Source: JAFGXT01 sp963677165
GTDB lineage: Bacteria > Verrucomicrobiota > Lentisphaeria > Victivallales > SZUA-371
Length of the DNA stretch: 64,000 nucleotides
Reading direction: 5' to 3'
NCBI GenBank assembly: GCA_963677165.2
Contig: CAXXSX010000002.1
Span: forward strand, 3,968,001 to 4,032,000
A program made the position numbers and the translations under genes. This document shows positions 31,712-41,490 of the stretch, one piece after another (positions within the stretch are counted from its first letter, which is position 1; each line of letters starts with the position of its first letter). Below the pieces are notes generated by a model, which was not told the origin of the DNA, did not search any database, and saw only the letters and a list, made by a program, of their open reading frames with translations.

Positions 31712-34679
31712 ATAATTCCGAAATTAAAGGGATCAGGCCATCGCCTTCACCTAGGTTGTATAGAACCTTTAAAGTCTCGTTTAATTGTTTTTTAGTGTCA
31801 GCAAACAGACGCTTCAGTGGTATCAGCTTTCTTGGATTTTCCATATTTTCGTCCATTTGACCTTGTAATTGTATTAAATTTTTCTGGAATGTGGTGATTT
31901 TGTCGTGTAAATTTTTTTCGTTGGCATCTGAAAAATTAATCTCACGGATAGGAAGTTTTTTCAAAACCTTGGTTCCTCGTGCAATATAGCCACCTCGGAA
32001 AACTTCTCCCAGAAGTGCCGAAAACCATTCCAGGTATTTTGAGTTTAAAAGGGCCTGTATGTAATAAATAGAGTAGGGAAATTCCTTCGGTAACGTAATC
32101 ATACAGTATCCGGCAGTTCCTCCTGACGAAATCAATGTGCCATAATAATCAATGGCATATTTGTTTCCCTGGGAGAGTACCCCAACTATAATTTTGGCTG
32201 AGACATCACATTTGTCTAAGCTTTGATGTCTTCCATATCTATACCATTCATTTTCAGTTTCAGGTATTGGCTTAATATCTCTTTTGGAATTATTTAAAAG
32301 CCCTTTGTAATGATTCAAATAAGCATAAGTATTTGGATAATCTGATTCTAACTGTTCAATTTCAACAAACTTGATGCCTTTGTCGGTTTTCTGATAAGGA
32401 TAAATAACAAAAGCGTTTGGAGAAAAAGGTCTATAAGTATTGAGGTTATCCGAGCCATTTGTCGTTTTAAAATAAGGTCTAGTAAGTTCCTTTTCAATTT
32501 TCCAATTCGTACCGTCTTTTTTGAAATAATAAAAATGATTGTCTTCACTTGTTGCAGTATGAATGTAAATACTGTTGGCACTGGTTTGAATACCGTTATA
32601 AATATTTTCTGACCCAATCAGAGATTCTAAATTTCTTGATTGACTCTCAATAGACTGAAAAATTGATTTTAGATTTCTAGGAATAAGTACCCAACCGTCA
32701 CCATCCAGTGTCCCAAAATCAATGGAATCGTAGTCATGAAATGCAATATTCCTTGTTTGCCAGTCTTTTAACGATTGAATCTCCAAATAATTTAGACTCT
32801 CATTTTCTTCTTTTCTGAAAATTAATAAACAGGTATAGGTCGTTTTGTCCTGAAAAATCTGATTTGCTCCGAAAGAAATAATTTGTTTGATTTCTTTTTT
32901 GGATGCTATTAGTTCCCGTAATTTTTTGCCAGCACCAACTTTGGTGAATTTACTTGGAACAATATATCCTAAAAAACCATTTGATTTGAGTAAATTCAGT
33001 CCTCTTTCAATGAACAAGAAATATTTATCGAATTGCTTAAAGGCTGACTGATAATGAGTTTTGTATAATGGCAATTCCATAGGTGTAAATCTTTTCATAT
33101 GTTCAGTTGCCATATAAGGAGGATTACCAACAATAACATCAAATTTGCTTTTTCCAAAATCATAGGGGTTGATGTCTTGCTGATTTTCAGGCAATATTTT
33201 TTCTGGATCTAATAAGCTATTTCCAAAACATATATTTTCATCTATATTAGGAAGCGCAGGTTGTGAAATAGTGTTGTTGTCCTCGTTTTCTAACAACTTT
33301 AATAGCAGACCAAATTTACAGGCTTCCACGGCATTGTAATCCTTATCAACTCCGAAAATACAATTGGTTAGTAATCGTTGTTTAGTCTTAAATTTGAGCT
33401 TATATGTATTAATTGCTGTTTGTTCCAATTCATGAGGACTATTCTTTAAATAATAATCTACTAATATATCATGTAGCAACTGGTAGGTTTCGAGCAAGAA
33501 TGCTCCAGAGCCACAGGCGATATCAGCAAAAGTGGATTGCATGATTTCTGTATCTGTTTTTCCTTCACAGTGTTTTGTAACCGTTTCCCTGAGAATATCC
33601 TGAATAATGAACGTAGGCGTGGTGACAATATCCCTGTCTATATTTTCGGGTTTCTTTTCAAGAGATATTTTCCCATTGGTTATTCGGAGTTGTTCACTAA
33701 GAAATGTTTCATAGATATTTCCAAGGATGTCGGATGCAAAAACGGCAAATGAATAAGTACTTTCGGGAAAATAAAGTTGTTTTATAATAGTCCAAAAGGC
33801 TGAACTGTTGTTGGCAATGATCTTTTCGTTTAACGTATGACTAAAAAGCCCTGCGTTGTATTTTTTATCTGCTTCCCTGAACTTTTGGATGAGAGCACCA
33901 AAATTCTTATTGTCAGCAAAGCCCAAAAGTGATTTATAAATTTCAATATTTCTGTCCTCACAAACCCGAAGAAAAATAATGCTGTTGATGTAGCGTTGAA
34001 CAACATCATTTAATAGATCTTCATCTATTTGGTTTTGACAAGAGTAAATTTCCTTACCAAGGATTAAACGCCATTCATTGATTTGTTTTAAAAACAAATC
34101 ATCTACGCAAGAAAGTTTAAGTTGGCTTTCTATTCCTAGCCAATTTTCATCAAATTTTCCGGTATAAACGGCTTCATTACTAAGCAGCTTTTGAATTTCT
34201 TCAAATGAATCTTCATATTCGGTATAGTGGTAGAATTTTATTCGCGATTTAACGACAGAGTCGTCCTTTTCTACCTTTTGGGAACAGTCATAAATAGCTA
34301 AATGTTCGAAGTTTGAGAGAACTGATATTTTAAGTTTTGCAGTAAATCCATATCTACGAACCTGCTTCGCTGGTTCAGGATCAATGTCAATTTTTACATG
34401 AGGTTTCTTAGCCTCTAAAAAAAATTTTCTCTGAGAAAAGAGTCTAAAGGTATAATCAGGCTTTTTGGCATTACTGTTAATGTCTTCTCGAAGAGCTTCC
34501 TCTACCAAAACTTCTCTTTCGTTAGTTGATTTTCCTTGGTAGTTTTTAATATCCCATCCCAACATTTCAAATAATGGGTCTAAAAAGTCAGTGCGCAACT
34601 GCGTTTCATTATAATCCATTTTCAAATAAGCAGTTCTGTTTTCACTATACTTTTGAACAAGCTTTTTTATGTTATTCAT
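31698..34679 (-). CDS. Type IIG-like restriction-modification enzyme (nuclease + N6-adenine methyltransferase + specificity)
   Basis: A 993-residue fusion. Residues about 1-130 hold a PD-(D/E)xK nuclease core: P74-D75 in 'KKPDYTF' and E89-x-K91 in 'FFLEAKKP', with 'QLRTDFLDPLFEMLGWD' just upstream, as in R-domains of this group. A helical linker precedes the methyltransferase, with motif I 'DIACGSGAFLLE' (386-397) and NPPY at 519-522. The C-terminal ~350 residues form a TaqI-type recognition domain. The enzyme would methylate and cut DNA at one specific site. It is paired with a separate methylase on the same strand. Recognition sequence cannot be read from the sequence. Confidence 0.9.
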   Translation of the reverse strand: MNNIKKLVQKYSENRTAYLKMDYNETQLRTDFLDPLFEMLGWDIKNYQGKSTNEREVLVEEALREDINSNAKKPDYTFRLFSQRKFFLEAKKPHVKIDIDPEPAKQVRRYGFTAKLKISVLSNFEHLAIYDCSQKVEKDDSVVKSRIKFYHYTEYEDSFEEIQKLLSNEAVYTGKFDENWLGIESQLKLSCVDDLFLKQINEWRLILGKEIYSCQNQIDEDLLNDVVQRYINSIIFLRVCEDRNIEIYKSLLGFADNKNFGALIQKFREADKKYNAGLFSHTLNEKIIANNSSAFWTIIKQLYFPESTYSFAVFASDILGNIYETFLSEQLRITNGKISLEKKPENIDRDIVTTPTFIIQDILRETVTKHCEGKTDTEIMQSTFADIACGSGAFLLETYQLLHDILVDYYLKNSPHELEQTAINTYKLKFKTKQRLLTNCIFGVDKDYNAVEACKFGLLLKLLENEDNNTISQPALPNIDENICFGNSLLDPEKILPENQQDINPYDFGKSKFDVIVGNPPYMATEHMKRFTPMELPLYKTHYQSAFKQFDKYFLFIERGLNLLKSNGFLGYIVPSKFTKVGAGKKLRELIASKKEIKQIISFGANQIFQDKTTYTCLLIFRKEENESLNYLEIQSLKDWQTRNIAFHDYDSIDFGTLDGDGWVLIPRNLKSIFQSIESQSRNLESLIGSENIYNGIQTSANSIYIHTATSEDNHFYYFKKDGTNWKIEKELTRPYFKTTNGSDNLNTYRPFSPNAFVIYPYQKTDKGIKFVEIEQLESDYPNTYAYLNHYKGLLNNSKRDIKPIPETENEWYRYGRHQSLDKCDVSAKIIVGVLSQGNKYAIDYYGTLISSGGTAGYCMITLPKEFPYSIYYIQALLNSKYLEWFSALLGEVFRGGYIARGTKVLKKLPIREINFSDANEKNLHDKITTFQKNLIQLQGQMDENMENPRKLIPLKRLFADTKKQLNETLKVLYNLGEGDGLIPLISELYEAH

Positions 34680-35195
34680 ACTATACCCATGATCTTCTCA
34701 ATGCATCTTTGTTTTTTTGCCTGTCGCTTTTCCCTCATTATTGATCCTTAACGGGCCAGTAAGTTGTTTTCATTTTTCGGATTGTTTTGTGTTGTGCTTG
34801 CAATTTCAAACTCTAACATGCATCAACCTGTTCTTTCGTAGAGTTTCACAACAGTTCCATTTCAATGAGAAAGAAAGCCTTTTTACTTGTCTTAATATAT
34901 TTATGATAGAAATCTCGTTGGACTTATATTCTCCAGTTTCATCAGAGGGGAACTACATGTCATCTTGTTTTCACACCATCATTTTTATAGGCAACAAATC
35001 AAATGATAAAACATTATATCCTTTCCACTATATTAAGCACAATAAGGTAGATTACATAAACGAAAAAAGCAAGTTTGTAATGACAAATGAAGTGTTTTTG
35101 TCTATTGTTTTTTTTGATCTGGCAGTTTTATATTTGATGGATGTCTTTTCATGCGAACTCTTTTCCCACTGAACTTAAAAAGCAATTGTAGTTGT
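34680..35195. other. AT-rich spacer upstream of the restriction-modification genes (516 bp, no gene)
   Basis: An AT-rich stretch between the start of the type IIG gene and the end of the DUF2779-type gene. It should contain the promoter of the restriction-modification pair. A 151-codon plus-strand frame (34717-35172) has no ribosome site and no recognisable protein pattern, so it was not called. Confidence 0.5.
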
Positions 35196-36668
35196 TCAAA
35201 ACAAACCGTAGAGTTCTCGAAGAAGGACTACCATTGCCCAAGTATCAAGTTCACAATATTTCAGCAAATTTGCCCGGACATTGTTCCGGTCTTCATCTGC
35301 TATATTTTGTCCAAATGTCACCCTGACATAAGCGGAAGCCGCAGTACCACCATCGGCAATATCCATTCCGTCATAGGAAAGATCAGTCCAGGCAGGAAGA
35401 ACTTTTTTAATTGAATTGCTCCCGTGTTGAGCTGGATGGTAAAGATAGTGGGAACGAAACGGTACCAGCAGATCGACAACTCTTGTCATAACCGAATCGA
35501 CCCACGGAGCAAAAGCAGGATAAGAGTCTGCAATATCTCTAAGTCTGGATTTCTCAAACGATTCGTTATACACTATGATACTGCCGGAAGTACCGAGTTT
35601 TGCCATTAAGTCGTTTGCAAAAGATTCCCTTGGATCTCCTTGTCCCTCTGCAAGGAATTCATAATGTTCGGCTTTCCCGTCAATGGAATTAAGAATGTGT
35701 AGAGAATACTGAAAAGGAATCTGTTGATATGGTCTGGTGTTATCTACAAGGGGCACTGCTGAAGTCATTGTCTCAAAGTCCAGGAAATAAAGCGGAAATT
35801 CAAGACCATCGATAAAATCCTTTATGCGTTCAAGATCAATATACGCCTGTCCACTTTCCGCCGCAGCATATATCGTTTGGTAGTCTTGTGGTAATGAATC
35901 ATAATCAAGGTCGAATAAACTGTAAATACCGTTTTTGAAATCCTCATCCCATCCACGATAACGAGGTAGTGTTTTTGTATTATGCTCTGGCAGGAAGTCC
36001 CAGCATACCGGCTGCATAACACAGGGATATGGCTTGGTGCAATGTCTACCGATTGTAATAGAAGGACACTTATCCTGGTTTATCTGTTTCCGCATGTTTT
36101 CAAGTAACCCGGGAACGGAAGGGAAAAAGCATTCAACTTGTTCAGTAATATCTTCTTTAATGAATAATTCTTCTGGAACAATGTCTCCATTTCTGATGTA
36201 ACCACTGTTTACATGCATCAAGTAACATTTGTTTATTTCCAGACCGGCCTGCTCGTAACAATATTTCTGAACCGCGACATCATTGATATTAATCTCATGT
36301 ACTCCGGTTGCGCTTTTTACTTCAACAATATCCCATGCATTGTCTCCGTAAGGCACTAGAATATCAGCTCTGGAATGTACTCCTCCGGCATTAAATCCGG
36401 CTTCAAATAAAGGCACGCGTCTTTCCAGAAGTTCCAGGGTACTCCGGTGTCCGGTTTCATAATCGTAGCCATTTGCCCCCCAGTCAACATCAATACCGGC
36501 AGGGAAAACTTTCTTTGCCAGCTCTCCTACTTCATGCCCCTGATCAAATATTCCGTCCTGCATTGCCGACAAAGGCGGTATATCTTCTTTCTTGTTATAT
36601 TGATACCACAATAGCTTTGCGCACTGTATACCACTAAGAAAACGACTTTTTGAAATATTGATCGGCAT
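35196..36668 (-). CDS. DUF2779-type protein: Cas4-like nuclease fused to a DEDD exonuclease domain
   Basis: The start is ATG 36668 (MPINISKSRFLSGIQC), 7 bases after AGGAGA, giving 490 residues. Residues about 10-225 form a Cas4/RecB-like PD-(D/E)xK nuclease: H45 in 'GHEVGELA', D102 in 'SRADILV', E116-x-K118 in 'DIVEVKS', and the Q-motif 'AVQKYCYE'. One Cys (C16) plus C210, C216 and C222 would bind an Fe-S cluster, as in Cas4. Residues about 290-490 form a DEDD exonuclease-like domain, with 'YFLDFETM' (motif I), 'VYNESFEKSRL' (motif II region) and 'YCELDTWAM' (motif III). The combined enzyme may process DNA ends or a small nucleic acid. It is common near defence genes. The specific role is unknown. 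Confidence 0.82.
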   Translation of the reverse strand: MPINISKSRFLSGIQCAKLLWYQYNKKEDIPPLSAMQDGIFDQGHEVGELAKKVFPAGIDVDWGANGYDYETGHRSTLELLERRVPLFEAGFNAGGVHSRADILVPYGDNAWDIVEVKSATGVHEININDVAVQKYCYEQAGLEINKCYLMHVNSGYIRNGDIVPEELFIKEDITEQVECFFPSVPGLLENMRKQINQDKCPSITIGRHCTKPYPCVMQPVCWDFLPEHNTKTLPRYRGWDEDFKNGIYSLFDLDYDSLPQDYQTIYAAAESGQAYIDLERIKDFIDGLEFPLYFLDFETMTSAVPLVDNTRPYQQIPFQYSLHILNSIDGKAEHYEFLAEGQGDPRESFANDLMAKLGTSGSIIVYNESFEKSRLRDIADSYPAFAPWVDSVMTRVVDLLVPFRSHYLYHPAQHGSNSIKKVLPAWTDLSYDGMDIADGGTAASAYVRVTFGQNIADEDRNNVRANLLKYCELDTWAMVVLLRELYGLF

Positions 36669-36943
36669 ATTCATTCTCCTGATAGTCTATGAATCGATAT
36701 TGTCCCCACTGCCATAGCTGCTATAAAGCATAAGTCACTATAAAACAGCGTTCTCTGCTTTTCAAGGTATAAAAAAAGACAAATGAACGACAAAACTTCA
36801 AAAAATATTTTGACTATGACTTAAGATGTACGGTCGATAAAGCCAAAATCAAGCGATACTTTGAAGACTTGGAAGGCAAAACAATTCTGCTATTTAAAGT
36901 AAACATAAGATTGCATAATCTCCTACAGGACTTCATTAAAATT

Positions 36944-39900
36944 TTATTGAACCCGGGCTACCGCAATGCGGAACCCCTGGAAGTTAAACGTAAATGAGGG
37001 GGAAAGTTTGCGACGAAGCGATACCCTGCAAAATCGGGGAAAGTTAAACCAACTACCGCCACGTATCACGCGGTAAGTTCCCTTTCTACACACCGGATCA
37101 ATTACCCCATTACGATACGTATCAGTTATCACTCTTGTGAAGTAATCACAGTGGTCAAGGCACCATTCCCATACATTTCCACTCATATCATATATACCTA
37201 ATTCGTTACATGACTTTGTTCCTACTTTATGAGGACGATTATTATTATTTAGTGTCGTGTCCATTTTCAGCTTTTTATTCATTTTCAAGGTATTAGCAAT
37301 TTTCCAGCAGGAATATTTACAATTTGAATCTCCGGAATTTTCGTGATGCCACGCTATGCGATCGATATTATTGCTGCCGCTGTATTTCTTTCCCCGGTTT
37401 TTATTTCCGCCCCTTGCGGCATACTCCCATTCTGCTTCTGTCGGCAATCGGTACTCATAACCGAATGGCAGCCGTCCAACCCTGTGCTCACGCTCTGTTA
37501 GCCTTTTACAGAATTCTACCGCATCATACCAACTTACCTGTTCGACCGGATTTCTACCGTTTTTAAAACGGCTTGGATTATTATCCATAATCTCTTGATA
37601 TTCGTTTTGAGTTACTTCGTATTTTCCGATCCAGTATCCTTGTGATATCATGACACGATGTTGGATTTCATTACTGTTGCGATGTTTTTCATTTGAAGGA
37701 CTTCCCATCATAAAACTGCCTGGAGCTACATATACGAGCTTCATGTTACTTCTCAACGCAGTGCGCCGCTGACATTTTGAGGAAGAATTCCAAAACGTTT
37801 TCAGATAGGATTTTGCCTGTTCATACAGCTTACGCAGACGATTTTTTGCACCGGCCGTGATATAACGGTAATTGTTGTTCCTCATGAATTTACTGATTGT
37901 TTTTACCGTTTTTGAACATTTTTCATAGGCTTGCGGATCTTTTTTATTAAATAATCTGGCTGCACGATAAAACTCAAGCGTCTGTTGATACACTTGTTCA
38001 CATTCTGCCATCGCACGGGATGTACGGTATTTAACGTTAAACGATATCTTAAGGTTTTCCAGCTCATTTGCCATGGCGTTCATTTCACGCTGAGAGCTTT
38101 TTCCTATGTAACGCCAATATTCCGAATTTTTGAATCTCTTAAGTTTTCTCATGCCAGCCTCGCAGAAGGCTTTGAACGTGTCATTATTATAACCGGAGAT
38201 ATTTGCCTTTTTTAGGGCTTCTTTTGCTGAACTCATCACTGCCCGAAATGCGATAGTCGCCGCATTGCGCTTCTGCATTAACTCAGCACCGCCTTTCGCG
38301 TTGCGTACTCCTTCCAATGCTTCCTCGGCATATTCATAGCTTTCTACTTTCAATGCCTCATTATACGCTGCTTTAGCTCCGGTCCAGTTTTGTTTTTTTA
38401 GTGCTACGTTTCCTGCAGTGATCAAGGAATCATATTTATCTTTTAATTGTTTTTTGTGGAAGGCTTCCACTTTGCCCTGTGCGGTTCTTACACCTTTCGT
38501 CGCGGCCTTGTCATATTCATAACCGAAGATTTTCAACGCCTCGTTGAAGGAGATTTTTGCTTCATTCCAGTTGTGTTCACGAAGTAGTTTATTTCCTCGG
38601 CTCATTGCCAGTTCATATTTTGCCTTGCATTCGTTAATGATTCGCTGTTCTTCTGCTTTGGTATTTGCTACTTTCAGCAGGCTTTCCGCTTCTTTTGAAT
38701 ATTTCGCTATTAGTGCCTGCTTAAAGTATTGAACGGCATCTTCGTATTTACCATTTTCGAATGCCTTTCTTCCTGCGTCAAGATGCTTTGGATGATTAAA
38801 TTTTTCATCGATATACATACATTTCTGATCATCGTCCATACCGAGTATATTAGCTGCGTCACGAATCATATAATTAAAGTCATCGACGCTAAATGCCGAT
38901 ACTTCCGCAGTCTGTTTGATCGCACCTGTTTCAATATCAAAACACTGGCAAGCCACAGTTATTTCTTTGCCCAGTTGGACTACGGAACCAGTAACCAGGT
39001 ATTCTGCGCCAACCATTTTACCAAATTCTTTTGCTTTGCCTTTGTCCGCAAGGTCACTGGACTGAAACTTGAGTTCTTTTAATGCTTTACTCACTTGAGA
39101 ACGGGTTACCAGGCGATATTTGTGTCCAAGTGCCTGTTCCAGTTTTATAGCGATTGCCGAACCGGAGAGTTTAACTTCCACCGAATTGTCCAGTGTAAAA
39201 TTTGCAACAGCGGCCCAGGGGCGAACGTATGCCAGAGTTTCCCTGATTTTCTTCTCCATAGTAGCAACTTTTGAACGTTCGGCATTGGTATTACATAATT
39301 TGTAAGTTTTACTTATCAGATCAAGGGCTCGTTTGCATGTGCTTTCGTTTTTACAAAGACGCTCTGCTTCACGAATATTGTTATGCAGGTCCCGTTTGCG
39401 CTGTATTTCTGTACGAACACGCTCATTCGCTTTAGTCTGGCGTTCTTGTTGTTCTTTTAACTTAATCCATGCTTCTTGTTGTTCTATTAACTTATTGCGT
39501 AGAAGCTTTGCCTGTTCTACGGCTTTGGGATTCCAGAAAGCGTATTCAGCAATAATATTATCAAGTTTGTCTTTTGCTGAGTCGAAATCGTATTTTATAA
39601 CTAATTGTTTCGCATCTGTTATTGTTTTCTCTATAACTGTTTTCGCGTTACTGTAACGATAATAGTTCCAGCAGAAAAGTCCGCCTATACAAATTAGAAC
39701 AGCCACACAAGTCCAGGCAACCAAAGGATTATGTATTCCGCCTTTAGGCTTGTAAAGTTTTAAAGGGGCTTCGCCGCGCTCCGCTCGATTCAGGTCCTCG
39801 ATCAATTCTGCCGCATTTTGATGGCGATCTTCCGGATTTTTAGCCAGTAAACGGTCAATTATTTGAGACAAATTTAACGGACAATCTTTATTTTTTTTCA

Positions 39901-40660
39901 CCACAGCCTTGGGAATCTTCTCACAATGCTGTCGGGCAAATGCAGAGTGGGTCGGCCCTTCAAATGGTGGATGCCCAGTCAACATATAATAGGCAGTGCA
40001 TCCCAAAGAATAGAGATCTGAACGGCTGTCAATCTCTCTTTTTCCCTCATGCTGCTCAGGACTCATATACGGCGGAGTCCCGATGCACTGTCCGGTCATC
40101 GACAGTGCCGATTCCATTGCGTTAGTATCTTTGGCTAAACCAAAGTCAAGGACTTTTGAATTTCCTCTGGAATCAAGCAGGATATTCTGAGGTTTGATAT
40201 CCCGGTGCAGCAAACCCAAATCTTCGGCAGCCTGTAGAACTCCGGCTAGCTGACGAATAATTCGGATTGTTTCTTCTGGTGAAAAAGTTTTGCAGGACGA
40301 TGCTTCATCCTGAAATCCGGGAGCCGGTTTATTGATATCGGCAGAAACTGTTCCACGATCATGCATTATATCAGCCAGACTTTTGCCGTCGACAAATTCC
40401 ATCGCAATATACGGTTGTGGATGGCTGGCTGATTTATCCTCGCCGACGTCGATGATCTTCACTACATTCGGATGCGACAGCTTTTGGGCAATTTTAGCTT
40501 CACGCTTAAAACGTTTGACATATTCCGTCTCATAGGCAAATTGTGGGAACAGTGTTTTTACCGCAACGATTGACCCATCCGTTGCTTTACACATTTCAAC
40601 AGAACCCAGAGCCCCATGGCCAATGTGTTCAACAATTTCATATTTTCCTATTTTTTCCAT
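36944..40660 (-). CDS. Ser/Thr protein kinase - transmembrane - CsgG/TPR-like - FGE-sulfatase-like fusion
   Basis: A 1238-residue multidomain protein. Residues 1-290 are a Hanks-type kinase: glycine loop 'GHGALGSV', K35, HRD at 152-154, DFG at 172-174 and 'SPEQ' (200-203), all intact. One membrane helix is at about 312-334. A periplasmic coiled coil (about 340-440), a CsgG/LpoB-like domain ('ANFTLDNSVEVKLSGSAIAI', 'VGAEYLVTGSVVQLGKE') and TPR-like repeats ('NWNEAKISFNEALKI', 'NWTGAKAAYNEALKV') follow. The C-terminal 266 residues (about 973-1238) are a formylglycine-generating-enzyme/SUMF1 domain ('LPTEAEWEYAARGG', 'IYDMSGNVWEW', 'RGGSW'). In my alignment the first catalytic Cys is Asn and only the second is kept, so this domain is probably a non-catalytic sensor. 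Typical of PVC bacteria. Ligand unknown. Confidence 0.9.
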   Translation of the reverse strand: MEKIGKYEIVEHIGHGALGSVEMCKATDGSIVAVKTLFPQFAYETEYVKRFKREAKIAQKLSHPNVVKIIDVGEDKSASHPQPYIAMEFVDGKSLADIMHDRGTVSADINKPAPGFQDEASSCKTFSPEETIRIIRQLAGVLQAAEDLGLLHRDIKPQNILLDSRGNSKVLDFGLAKDTNAMESALSMTGQCIGTPPYMSPEQHEGKREIDSRSDLYSLGCTAYYMLTGHPPFEGPTHSAFARQHCEKIPKAVVKKNKDCPLNLSQIIDRLLAKNPEDRHQNAAELIEDLNRAERGEAPLKLYKPKGGIHNPLVAWTCVAVLICIGGLFCWNYYRYSNAKTVIEKTITDAKQLVIKYDFDSAKDKLDNIIAEYAFWNPKAVEQAKLLRNKLIEQQEAWIKLKEQQERQTKANERVRTEIQRKRDLHNNIREAERLCKNESTCKRALDLISKTYKLCNTNAERSKVATMEKKIRETLAYVRPWAAVANFTLDNSVEVKLSGSAIAIKLEQALGHKYRLVTRSQVSKALKELKFQSSDLADKGKAKEFGKMVGAEYLVTGSVVQLGKEITVACQCFDIETGAIKQTAEVSAFSVDDFNYMIRDAANILGMDDDQKCMYIDEKFNHPKHLDAGRKAFENGKYEDAVQYFKQALIAKYSKEAESLLKVANTKAEEQRIINECKAKYELAMSRGNKLLREHNWNEAKISFNEALKIFGYEYDKAATKGVRTAQGKVEAFHKKQLKDKYDSLITAGNVALKKQNWTGAKAAYNEALKVESYEYAEEALEGVRNAKGGAELMQKRNAATIAFRAVMSSAKEALKKANISGYNNDTFKAFCEAGMRKLKRFKNSEYWRYIGKSSQREMNAMANELENLKISFNVKYRTSRAMAECEQVYQQTLEFYRAARLFNKKDPQAYEKCSKTVKTISKFMRNNNYRYITAGAKNRLRKLYEQAKSYLKTFWNSSSKCQRRTALRSNMKLVYVAPGSFMMGSPSNEKHRNSNEIQHRVMISQGYWIGKYEVTQNEYQEIMDNNPSRFKNGRNPVEQVSWYDAVEFCKRLTEREHRVGRLPFGYEYRLPTEAEWEYAARGGNKNRGKKYSGSNNIDRIAWHHENSGDSNCKYSCWKIANTLKMNKKLKMDTTLNNNNRPHKVGTKSCNELGIYDMSGNVWEWCLDHCDYFTRVITDTYRNGVIDPVCRKGTYRVIRGGSWFNFPRFCRVSLRRKLSPSFTFNFQGFRIAVARVQ

Positions 40661-40775
40661 TAAAATCCCCTGTTGTTTGCGGTCTTTGGTTTTAAGACGA
40701 AAACAATTGTTCGCAGCAACATGTCTCTAGCATTCAATAATATTTTTTGTCGATTAATGTAATACTCCCCATTTT

Positions 40776-41381
40776 TCAATTACTTTCTGTAAAGCAGCAA
40801 CCGGAGACTGCCTGTCTCAAACACTCGACAGTGCTTTTTTCTGCTATAATGCCATCAATATGCGAACCAGCCATAAAGCACATGGATAATCCTTTGATTT
40901 TATCAAATTTAGCATCCGATAAATCCGCACCGCAAAAATTGATGTTTTTCATGCTGCATTCAGTAAAAGAAGAATAATTCAGCGAGGCGTATGTCATTCC
41001 GGTCTGACTCAAGCATGCATTTTTGAAAGATATATAATCACCCTCAATACGATTAAATGAACAGTTTTGTATTTTCGCATTGTTAAAAACTGCATGGTTA
41101 ATTTTTGAATGACTGAAATTACAATTGGAAATAACCGCATCCTTGAAAACTGCATATTCCAGAGAAATTCCAGAGAAATCAAGATTTTCAAGATGCTGAC
41201 CAGTAAAATCAGCATAATTCAAAGTAAATTTATCATCTACAGGCAGTTTATCTTCTTCTTTTACAAAATCTGTTATAAGGTTCATAATCCTCTTTGTTAG
41301 GATATATGTATTCCCTCGATTTAAAGACTTCCGCCACTGCAGTCTAATTTCTTCAAGAAAATTGTTGTCAATCTCAGTCAT
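40776..41381 (-). CDS. Pentapeptide-repeat protein
   Basis: A 201-residue protein. A helical, basic first third ('EIRLQWRKSLNRGNTYI') precedes a quadrilateral beta-helix of pentapeptides ('LNYADFTGQHLENLDFSGI', 'CNFSHSKINHAVFNNAKI', 'NINFCGADLSDAKFDKI'). The C-terminal 'HIDGIIAEKSTVECLRQAV' is a helical cap. Unlike the 4.1-kb copy it lacks the Qnr-type 'NYFIDP' end, so gyrase protection is not implied. It sits upstream of the small 46-residue gene in a string of short minus-strand genes. Function unknown. Confidence 0.72.
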   Translation of the reverse strand: MTEIDNNFLEEIRLQWRKSLNRGNTYILTKRIMNLITDFVKEEDKLPVDDKFTLNYADFTGQHLENLDFSGISLEYAVFKDAVISNCNFSHSKINHAVFNNAKIQNCSFNRIEGDYISFKNACLSQTGMTYASLNYSSFTECSMKNINFCGADLSDAKFDKIKGLSMCFMAGSHIDGIIAEKSTVECLRQAVSGCCFTESN

Positions 41382-41443
41382 TTTTTTACATTTCTTTTTA
41401 TATAATACAATTAAAATTTATTCTCTGGACATTTTTGAATAGG

Positions 41444-41484
41444 CTGCAATGCATTCCCGCTGCATTTACAGGAATGCATTGCAG
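41444..41484. repeat. 14-bp perfect inverted repeat downstream of a mini-gene
   Basis: CTGCAATGCATTCC at 41444-41457 and GGAATGCATTGCAG at 41471-41484, with a 13-nt loop. It starts 7 bases after the mini-gene stop. On the minus strand a T run does not follow, so it is not a classic terminator; it may be a 3'-end stabiliser or an operator. Confidence 0.65.
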
Positions 41485-41490
41485 GCACAA

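Noticed and set aside
34717..35172. A 151-codon plus-strand frame in AT-rich spacer DNA
   Set aside because: No ribosome site, very Phe/Cys-rich composition with no protein-like pattern, and it lies where the restriction genes need a promoter.
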